Positions 58,595 to 64,000 of a DNA stretch of 64,000 nt are shown piece by piece. The translations under genes were made by a program, and so were the position numbers. Position 1 is the stretch's first letter, and every line of letters begins with the position of its first letter. The notes below the pieces were generated by a model that ran no database searches, was not told the origin of the DNA, and saw only the letters and a program-made list of their open reading frames with translations. The stretch comes from Dyella sp. AtDHG13 (lineage in GTDB: Bacteria > Pseudomonadota > Gammaproteobacteria > Xanthomonadales > Rhodanobacteraceae): NCBI RefSeq assembly GCF_003201105.1, contig NZ_QICJ01000014.1, positions 1 to 64,000 of the forward strand, written 5' to 3'.

Positions 58595-58750
58595 ATGACC
58601 TTCCAGTTTTCCAGTGTGCGTCCGCAAGGCGTCACTTCCCCAGCGAGCTCGGTTCTCTCTTTCAAGCGCAGGCGCCCGCGGTTGACAGCCCGTTGGCGAC
58701 TGACGGCGGGAGGGCGCCTCGAATGCCGGTGGTTTCTGTCACCGGACTGA
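58595..58750 (+). CDS. 51-residue leader ORF of the Nramp-type gene
   Basis: ATG 58595 lies six bases after a perfect AGGAGG. Product: 51 residues, arginine-rich in the second half (FKRRRPRLTARWRLTAGG), ending 92 bases before the transporter start. Size, strong but hideable ribosome site and position speak for a regulatory leader peptide (compare mgtL-like or erm leaders), not an enzyme. No similar family is known to me. Confidence 0.55.
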   Translation: MTFQFSSVRPQGVTSPASSVLSFKRRRPRLTARWRLTAGGRLECRWFLSPD

Positions 58751-58842
58751 GCGCGGTCGCGTGTCGTGCGCGACAGGTCGAGCCGCACGACCGCTCCAAC
58801 GCAAGAACCCTCAAGTCAACGCCATTTCAAAGGCGGTTAATC

Positions 58843-60471
58843 ATGCTGTCTAACCTCGATACTCCCGTGCGTCACGCTGTGCTGGATGAAGCGCATATCG
58901 GCGACATCAAAGGCGCGCTCGGCACAATCAAGAAGAACGATACGGGTCCCAGGAACGGTTGGCGTGCTCGTTTGATGACGCTGCTGGCAATCCTTGGACC
59001 GGGCCTGATCGTCATGGTCGGTGACAACGATGCCGGCGCCTTCGGCACCTACACGCAGGCGGGCCAGAACTATGGCACCTCGCTGTTGTGGACGCTCATC
59101 CTGCTCATTCCCGTCCTGTACGTGAACCAGGAAATGGTTTTGCGGCTCGGCTCGGTGACGGGCGTCGGCCACGCGCGGCTCATTCTCGAACGGTTTGGCA
59201 AGTTCTGGGGCGCCTTCAGCGTCGTCGACCTTTTCTTGCTGAATGCTCTGACCATTGTCACCGAGTTCATCGGAATCAGTCTGGCGCTCGAGTACCTCGG
59301 GCTTCCGCGAGGCGTAGGCGTCATTGCCGCAGCGGCCGTCATTATCGCTGCGGCTGGGACGGGCAATTTCCGGCGATTCGAAAGATTTTCGCTGTTTCTC
59401 GTTTTCGGCAGTCTTCTGTTGGTGCCGGTGCTCGTCTGGGTTCATCCCCCGGTCAGCCAGATCGCCCATGATCTCGTCGTGCCGCAGTTTCCTGAAGGCG
59501 GGAAGCTGAGCGAGGTGATGCTCCTGATCATTGCCATTGTCGGGACAACGGTCGCGCCCTGGCAGCTCTTCTTCCAGCAGAGCTATGTGATCGACAAGCG
59601 CATCACGACGCGCTTTCTGAGCTACGGGCGCATCGATCTCGTCCTTGGCATTGTGCTGGTCGTCATCGGCGCAGTGGCGATGATGGCGTTCACCGCAGCG
59701 ACGTTCGCAGGTCGTCCGGAGTTCGGGAATTTCCAGGACGCCGGAGCCGTGGCTGCCGGGCTTGGCGCCTATGTCGGGAAGACGGCTGGCGTCTTCTTCG
59801 CCCTTGCGCTGCTCGATGCCAGCGTGATCGGCGCGATGGCGGTCTCATTGTCGACGGCCTACGCGATAGGCGATGTGCTGTCGCTGCGGCATTCGCTGCA
59901 TCGGAAGCCGCAGGACGCCAAGGGCTTCTATGCGGTCTATGGCGGCCTCGTTACGTTGGCTGCTGCGCTGGTTTTGACCCCCGGCATGCCGCTCGGTTTG
60001 CTGACCAACGCCGTGCAGACTCTGGCCGGCGTGTTGCTGCCGAGCGCCACCGTGTTCCTGCTGCTGCTTTGCAACGACAAGGCCGTTCTGGGTCCGTGGA
60101 TCAATGGGCGGTGGATGAACCTGTTCACCGGCGCCGTCGTCGGTGTCCTTGTGATGCTGTCGATCATTCTGACCGCATCGGTGCTGTATCCGAACATGAG
60201 CGAGAGCACGATTCTCGCGATACTCGGGATCGGAGGCGTATTCACGATCGCCGTCGCTGTCGCCTTCCTCTTCATCCACCGCGAAGAGCCGGCCAGCGCG
60301 AAGAACGAGATGGTGCGCGCGACGTACCGCATGCCGCCGCTGGATGAGCTTCCGTCAGCTCGGATGACGCCGATGACTCGTCTCTGGATGCTGGTCTTGC
60401 GCGGCTATCTGATCTTGGCCGGCGGGCTTGTCCTCGTGCGGATCGTGCAGCTTTCGCTCGTCGGCCGGTGA
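58843..60471 (+). CDS. Nramp-family divalent-metal transporter relative with altered metal-site motifs
   Basis: 542 residues, about twelve membrane helices. TM1 has GPGLIVMVGDNDAGAFG (61-65 DNDAG) where classical Nramp has DPGN, and TM6 has GTTVAPWQLFFQQS (238-241 APWQ) where the methionine of the MPH motif is expected. Loss of both classical ligands is known from the Nramp-related magnesium transporters (NRMT) and other broad-specificity relatives. So Mg2+ is as likely as Mn2+. ATG 58843 is chosen for the MLSNLDTP start; the ribosome site is weak (AAAGGCGG), consistent with coupling to the leader. Confidence 0.85.
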   Translation: MLSNLDTPVRHAVLDEAHIGDIKGALGTIKKNDTGPRNGWRARLMTLLAILGPGLIVMVGDNDAGAFGTYTQAGQNYGTSLLWTLILLIPVLYVNQEMVLRLGSVTGVGHARLILERFGKFWGAFSVVDLFLLNALTIVTEFIGISLALEYLGLPRGVGVIAAAAVIIAAAGTGNFRRFERFSLFLVFGSLLLVPVLVWVHPPVSQIAHDLVVPQFPEGGKLSEVMLLIIAIVGTTVAPWQLFFQQSYVIDKRITTRFLSYGRIDLVLGIVLVVIGAVAMMAFTAATFAGRPEFGNFQDAGAVAAGLGAYVGKTAGVFFALALLDASVIGAMAVSLSTAYAIGDVLSLRHSLHRKPQDAKGFYAVYGGLVTLAAALVLTPGMPLGLLTNAVQTLAGVLLPSATVFLLLLCNDKAVLGPWINGRWMNLFTGAVVGVLVMLSIILTASVLYPNMSESTILAILGIGGVFTIAVAVAFLFIHREEPASAKNEMVRATYRMPPLDELPSARMTPMTRLWMLVLRGYLILAGGLVLVRIVQLSLVGR

Positions 60472-60483
60472 AGGGGGGAGCAT

Positions 60484-60705
60484 GTGCATACGTCATTCCA
60501 CATCGCTGCGGCCTCACTCGACGACTGCGGCGTCTGGCCGGTGCCGACCAACAATTTGGGACCGGCTTGTATCGGGTTTCGCCCCGTTTGCCGATCCGGA
60601 GCTGTGGTTGCGCGCCTGCACGCTTGCGGCCCTCAGAGAGCGCGACGGCTCTGTTGGGCTGGAGGTCGTGAGCTTATCGGCTCTGTTTGGCGGAGGCAGC
60701 CATGA
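60484..60705 (+). CDS. Small ORF 1 of an overlapping chain
   Basis: 73 residues from GTG 60484, with GGGGGGAG just before it. Product is cysteine- and arginine-rich. The stop (TGA 60703-60705) overlaps the ATG of the next ORF as ATGA. The tight overlap, with good ribosome sites, supports real translation. No recognised domain. Confidence 0.45.
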   Translation: MHTSFHIAAASLDDCGVWPVPTNNLGPACIGFRPVCRSGAVVARLHACGPQRARRLCWAGGRELIGSVWRRQP

Positions 60706-60902
60706 TGACCCGCAAGATCCAGCATCGGGAGCGGCCTATCAGCGTTCGGCTGCAGCTCTGGTGGCTCGGGAAAGTGGAGGTCCTTGTTCTCAAACACGTG
60801 CCGAAAGGCCCGTTTGCGCGATCCGCTCTCGCATGGGTGGACCAGAGCCACGTGCGAATCCGGCAAAGGCTCGGTCGCAACGAAACCGGCGGGAAGCGCT
60901 GA
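60702..60902 (+). CDS. Small ORF 2 of an overlapping chain
   Basis: 66 residues starting MMTRKIQHRERPISVRLQLW, GGAGG five bases upstream. Highly basic. The stop TGA (60900-60902) overlaps the next ATG (TGATG). No known family. Confidence 0.45.
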   Translation: MMTRKIQHRERPISVRLQLWWLGKVEVLVLKHVPKGPFARSALAWVDQSHVRIRQRLGRNETGGKR

Positions 60903-61129
60903 TGCGCTCTCCGCGGTCAATCGCGCGTCACTTGGAAGAACGGGCCTGCCTGTTCGGTGCGATCTGGGTTGTGAGGGTCGCGCGCATTCTTGTGCGGGAG
61001 GGGTTTCTGAACAGGCGTGGCGCGTTCGCGGCGTTTCGCCTTTCGTCGCGCCTTTCGAGGAGGTCGTGGCGCATTTGGAAGTCCGAGCGAGCCCGCCGTC
61101 GAAGCGCAATGTGGGGTGAGTCCAACTGA
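60902..61129 (+). CDS. Small ORF 3 of an overlapping chain
   Basis: 75 residues from ATG 60902, coupled to the ORF before it by a TGATG overlap. Basic, with a central hydrophobic stretch (ACLFGAIWVVRVARILVREG) that might be a membrane helix. No recognised domain. It may act with ORFs 1 and 2 as small accessory proteins of the transporter. Confidence 0.45.
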   Translation: MRSPRSIARHLEERACLFGAIWVVRVARILVREGFLNRRGAFAAFRLSSRLSRRSWRIWKSERARRRSAMWGESN

Positions 61130-61174
61130 CCTGGCTCGGTCGGCCAGCAGCGAAGTCTACTGAGGAGACGTGCA

Positions 61175-61492
61175 ATGCAAGTGAGAAAGCGAGCTGAATT
61201 CTTTCATGGCGAAAGAAGCGCATTCGGCAGCCGGTTGGTGACCGAGCGGCGACGGGACATCGTGAAAACGCGGGGGCGCTCAAGCGCCGCACTTCGGGTT
61301 GCTGTCCGTCTGCGGGTCGGCGGGCTGTTGGCGGCGGGTGCCCATTGGCTCGCCCGCACTGCCTTTCAACTCGCGCGGGAGCGCTTGATTTCCGTTGCGC
61401 AAGCAAAGGCGCTTTTGCGCATGGCGGCGCAGGTCAATCGGCAAAGTATCCGCCTGCGGCAGCGGGAGCGTTTTAGAACAGATCGCTGGTGA
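61175..61492 (+). CDS. Arginine-rich small protein
   Basis: 105 residues from ATG 61175 with GGAG seven bases before. Very basic (about a quarter Arg/Lys), hydrophobic in the middle (VRLRVGGLLAAGAHWLARTA). No known family, but it continues the run of small basic ORFs on the same strand. Confidence 0.5.
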   Translation: MQVRKRAEFFHGERSAFGSRLVTERRRDIVKTRGRSSAALRVAVRLRVGGLLAAGAHWLARTAFQLARERLISVAQAKALLRMAAQVNRQSIRLRQRERFRTDRW

Positions 61493-61527
61493 CCAAACTT
61501 TGCGTACCAAATCGAAAGGAATCAACC

Positions 61528-61593
61528 ATGCCCGAACCTCCTAGTTGCTGCGTGAGTGAATACTCACGCAGCGCCCCAATACCCCGAAAATAG
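61528..61593 (+). CDS. 21-residue mini-ORF spanning a hairpin
   Basis: ATG 61528 is seven bases after AAGGA and the frame has 21 codons (MPEPPSCCVSEYSRSAPIPRK). Codons 7-15 are inside a perfect 11-bp stem-loop (61547-61572). A ribosome on this ORF would melt the stem, so it may be a leader peptide of the porin gene 58 bases downstream. Confidence 0.4.
   Translation: MPEPPSCCVSEYSRSAPIPRK
61547..61572 (+). terminator. Perfect hairpin between small ORFs and porin gene
   Basis: 11-bp stem (GCTGCGTGAGT and complement) with GAAT loop; no T-tract, so perhaps an mRNA-stability or attenuation element rather than a full terminator. Confidence 0.45.
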
Positions 61594-61651
61594 AGCGGCC
61601 TCACGTCGATCACGAGATGGCTTGCTCGTCCCGTGATCAGTGGAGCTGCTG

Positions 61652-63772
61652 ATGATCTGTGATGAAATTGAAGTTCGCAAGAAGGATGCGCCTGTACGGA
61701 ATTACGGCCGTGAACCGCGGTTCGGTCGACGCGGTCTGTCGGCGCGCGCCTGCTTCCCCGTTCTGGTGCTTGTCGCCGCGACAGGCGCGGGAAACGCGCA
61801 CGCCCAGGAGATTCCGGCCGGCGCCGACCGCTTGGGCACGGAACGGGGTCTTGATGTTCGGACCAAAGCGGATCGGCCGCCCAGCGAGGCCGAAATGAAG
61901 AGGGTTTATGACTGGACCGGCTTTTATGTCGGTGGTCACTTCGGCTACGGTGGCGGCCGCTTGGGTGATGACTCCCACCCCAAGCCTGAGCAGGGCGTCT
62001 TCCTGCCTCATAGTCCGACCGGCCTCATTGGTGGTTTTCAGGTCGGCTATAACCGGCAACTCGACAATCATCTGGTGCTCGGTGTTGAAGCCGATGCGTC
62101 GTTCACGAGCCCGACCGACGAGCCGGCGTTGGCGCCGTCGCCGTTCAATTCTACGGTCGACTACGTAGGCACCGCGCGTGGCCGAGTAGGTTACGCATTC
62201 GATCGGTGGATGCCCTATGTCACGGGTGGCTTCGCCTGGGGGCATGGTCATATCGAGGTCAACGACGGCAGCGGTGCGCAGCTCGGCCGCTATCAGACGG
62301 GGTGGACCGCAGGCCTCGGTGCGGAATTCGCGGTGAGCGGCAATTGGACGGCGAAAGTTGAGTACGACTATGTGAATCTTTCTGCGGCTACTTATGATCT
62401 GGGCCGCTTCGATCTGCCGAACGCTCGTCTTGCTCCCGGGCTTCACCTCGCCAAAATCGGACTGAACTACCACTTCAACGATCTGCCGTGGGCGGCGTCC
62501 GGCTCGCAGAGCGCGACGCCACGCTTGCCGGATTCGAGTGACTGGAACGTCCATGCGCAAACGACGGTGATTGCGCAGGGATATCCAAGCTTCCGCTCCC
62601 CCTATGCGGGGGTGAACAGCTTGCCGGGGGGCGGCGAGGTCCGCGAGACGTGGACGACGACCGCCTTCATCGGCGTCCGGCTGTGGCAGGGCGGCGAGTT
62701 CTATTTCAATCCCGAATTGGCGCAGGGATTCGGCCTGAACGGGACATTGGGTCTGGCGGGCTTCCCGAACGGCGAAGCGCAAAAGGCTGGAGCCGCATTC
62801 CCGAAGATTCGGCCGCAACGGTATTACTTCAAGCAGACCTTTGGCCTCGGCGGCGAACAAGAGGACGTCGACGACGGTCCCAACCAGCTCGCGGGCAAAC
62901 GTGATATCGATCGCATCACGGTGATCGTCGGACGCTTTGCCATCGGCGATTTCTTTGACAACAACACCTATGCGCACGATCCTCGCGCCGATTTCATGAA
63001 CTGGGCGCTGTGGTCGTCCGCGGCTTACGATTTCCCCGCGGATCTCCCCGGATACACGCGCGGCGCAATCGTCGAATTGAATAAGAAGGACTGGGCAGTC
63101 CGCGCGGCATTCGTTCAGGTGCCGTCCGAGCCCAACAGCGATGTCTTGAAATTCAACACGGGCGGCGCCGTGGTGGAGTTCGAGAAGCGTTACGCCATCG
63201 CGGGCGAGCCTGGAAAACTGCGGCTCGGCGTCTTCGGCACCCAGGGCGTCATGGGCAACTACCGCCAAGCACTGGCAATCGAGAGCCAGGATTCCGGGCA
63301 AGACATCAATACGGTAATGGCGAGTATTCGCCACGTGAATCCGAAATACGGCTTCTACGCGAACTTGGAGCAGCAGATTGCGCCTGGGATCGGCGTTTTC
63401 GGTCGCGTGAGCTGGAACGACGGGCAAAACGAGACGCTGTCGTTCACCGACATTGACCGTAGCGTGTCAGGCGGCGTTTCGATCAAGGGCAATCCTTGGG
63501 GTCGGCCGAGCGATACCGTTGGGATCGGTGGGGCCATCAATGGGCTGTCTGCGGCCCATCGCGACTTCCTTGCCGCTGGTGGAAACGGACTCCTGATCGG
63601 TGATGGGGCGCTGAACTACAGCACCGAGCGGATTTTCGAAAGCTATTACGCGCTGGCGATCGGGAACGGGCTCACCTTCACCGCCGACTACCAACTGATC
63701 GTCAACCCTGCATACAACGCCGACCGCGGTCCGGTGTCGGTCTTTTCTGGCCGTCTTCACGCGGAGTTCTGA
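61652..63772 (+). CDS. Double-barrel outer-membrane protein: Omp25-like domain fused to OprB-like porin
   Basis: 706 residues from ATG 61652, with GGAG six bases before. A long signal region (about 1-52, ending GNAHAQ) precedes an OMP_b-brl / Omp25/RopB-type eight-stranded barrel (about 85-275; DWTGFYVGGHFGYGGGRLG, GFQVGYNRQLDNHLVLGVEADAS, AKVEYDYVNLS) and then an OprB/carbohydrate-selective porin-type barrel (about 290-706; WNVHAQTTVIAQGYPSFRS-PY, FNPELAQGFGLNGTLGLAGFPNG, QRYYFKQTFGLGGE, RLHAEF end). Such a fusion is found in Bradyrhizobium-type alphaproteobacteria. It may provide a passage for metal complexes or sugars. Confidence 0.85.
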   Translation: MICDEIEVRKKDAPVRNYGREPRFGRRGLSARACFPVLVLVAATGAGNAHAQEIPAGADRLGTERGLDVRTKADRPPSEAEMKRVYDWTGFYVGGHFGYGGGRLGDDSHPKPEQGVFLPHSPTGLIGGFQVGYNRQLDNHLVLGVEADASFTSPTDEPALAPSPFNSTVDYVGTARGRVGYAFDRWMPYVTGGFAWGHGHIEVNDGSGAQLGRYQTGWTAGLGAEFAVSGNWTAKVEYDYVNLSAATYDLGRFDLPNARLAPGLHLAKIGLNYHFNDLPWAASGSQSATPRLPDSSDWNVHAQTTVIAQGYPSFRSPYAGVNSLPGGGEVRETWTTTAFIGVRLWQGGEFYFNPELAQGFGLNGTLGLAGFPNGEAQKAGAAFPKIRPQRYYFKQTFGLGGEQEDVDDGPNQLAGKRDIDRITVIVGRFAIGDFFDNNTYAHDPRADFMNWALWSSAAYDFPADLPGYTRGAIVELNKKDWAVRAAFVQVPSEPNSDVLKFNTGGAVVEFEKRYAIAGEPGKLRLGVFGTQGVMGNYRQALAIESQDSGQDINTVMASIRHVNPKYGFYANLEQQIAPGIGVFGRVSWNDGQNETLSFTDIDRSVSGGVSIKGNPWGRPSDTVGIGGAINGLSAAHRDFLAAGGNGLLIGDGALNYSTERIFESYYALAIGNGLTFTADYQLIVNPAYNADRGPVSVFSGRLHAEF

Positions 63773-63775
63773 GCC

Positions 63776-63817
63776 ATGGACGGCGTGTACTTGCCAGATG
63801 ACGGGGGGTGGCTCTGA
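63776..63817 (+). CDS. 13-residue mini-ORF overlapping the transporter start
   Basis: MDGVYLPDDGGWL, from ATG 63776 to TGA 63815-63817. The stop overlaps the next ATG (TGATG), a translational-coupling layout. It may set the translation rate of the following gene. Confidence 0.3.
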   Translation: MDGVYLPDDGGWL

Positions 63818-64000
63818 TGACCGGGACCATCGTTCTGTTCGAGCTCGCCGGCTACGTCGGTTTGCTCCTTTGGGGCACTCATATGGTGACGACCGGCGTC
63901 CAGCGGGGCTTCGGCCATGTCCTTCGGATATGGCTGGAGCACAATCTGACGCGGCGGTGGCGGGCGTTTCTTGCCGGCGTCGGCATTACGGCGCTTCTGC
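63817..64000 (+). CDS. Na+/phosphate cotransporter family protein, partial
   Basis: From ATG 63817 (GGGGGG a few bases before) the frame reads MTGTIVLFELAGYVGLLLWG then THMVTTGVQRGFGHVLRIWL up to the window end. The LLLWGTHMVxxGVxRxFGxxLRxxL pattern is the first repeat of NptA/YjbB-type Na+/Pi cotransporters (PF02690). Only about 60 residues are in the window. Its presence after the porin suggests phosphate or metal-phosphate homeostasis. Confidence 0.75.
   Translation, partial: MTGTIVLFELAGYVGLLLWGTHMVTTGVQRGFGHVLRIWLEHNLTRRWRAFLAGVGITALL

Noticed and set aside
58228-58788. Minus-strand 186-codon frame through the operator and leader
   Set aside because: It crosses the repressor operators and the SD hairpin and has no start signal; likely chance.
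60428-60901. Longer plus-strand frame upstream of ATG 60902
   Set aside because: The upstream part starts inside the transporter gene; the overlapping short frames with ribosome sites explain the sequence better.

Overview
The left three quarters of the window (about 1-49,800) look like the chromosome of a high-GC gammaproteobacterium of the Xanthomonadales/Lysobacterales, probably Rhodanobacteraceae (Dyella, Rhodanobacter or Luteibacter type). This is an inference from gene content and codon use: a divergent speE/speA pair, a compact ntrB-ntrC pair, argS followed by a SPOR-domain gene, REP elements built on a GGATTCCGGCCTGCGCCGG core, and the proteins encoded. From about 49,970 to the right end the style changes. 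A radC gene is cut off, an AlpA/excisionase-like gene follows, and the remaining genes (FixL/FixJ-type two-component system, rhizobial-style PilZ protein, Omp25/OprB-like porin fusion, Nramp relative) resemble alphaproteobacterial, rhizobial-type genes. I read this as a horizontally acquired island.

Layout. 1-8,950 is an accessory zone: an IS3 transposase start cut by the window edge, a TehA/SLAC1-type channel, a secreted Vgb-like propeller protein, then a block of unfamiliar minus-strand genes (a possible HEPN-like protein, a PIN-like protein, a DUF5677-like protein) with an orphan cobalamin riboswitch and a decayed IS110 element, bracketed by a 69-bp inverted repeat. 9,043-11,937 holds ntrB-ntrC, preceded by two tandem NtrC-type sites, and a GNAT acetyltransferase. 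12,076-24,000 is mostly housekeeping: a PAS-GGDEF-EAL protein, a thiolase, a TonB-C protein, a cardiolipin synthase-like lipoprotein, YceI, SixA, ParA and spermidine synthase. 24,141-30,056 holds arginine decarboxylase and a run of 3-hydroxybutyrate dehydrogenase, acetoacetate decarboxylase, patatin and an HIBADH-family reductase. 30,125-46,700 is a two-partner secretion and autotransporter region: TpsB, a giant TpsA of about 3,550 codons carrying one frameshift, a low-GC C-terminal module followed by a two-helix membrane protein and a lipoprotein (candidate toxin/immunity cassette), and a headless autotransporter barrel. 46,845-49,298 is SPOR protein plus argS.

The acquired region (about 49,970-64,000) is the most interesting part. 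An RcnR-type metal-sensing repressor (ligand set H5-C37-H62-H66) heads an overlapping operon with a FixL-like kinase and FixJ-like regulator. Near-identical palindromes of the form TATACC-NN-GGTATA lie upstream of this operon, an ABC transporter operon, a PilZ gene and a wHTH/membrane protein, so all may form one local regulon. Divergent from the repressor is an Nramp relative lacking the classical DPGN and MPH metal-site motifs. Its long leader encodes a 51-residue peptide whose Shine-Dalgarno sequence is buried in a perfect 9-bp hairpin. Downstream come a chain of overlapping tiny arginine-rich ORFs, a double-barrel porin and the start of a Na+/phosphate cotransporter. I infer a metal (Mg/Mn/Ni/Co) and phosphate homeostasis island.
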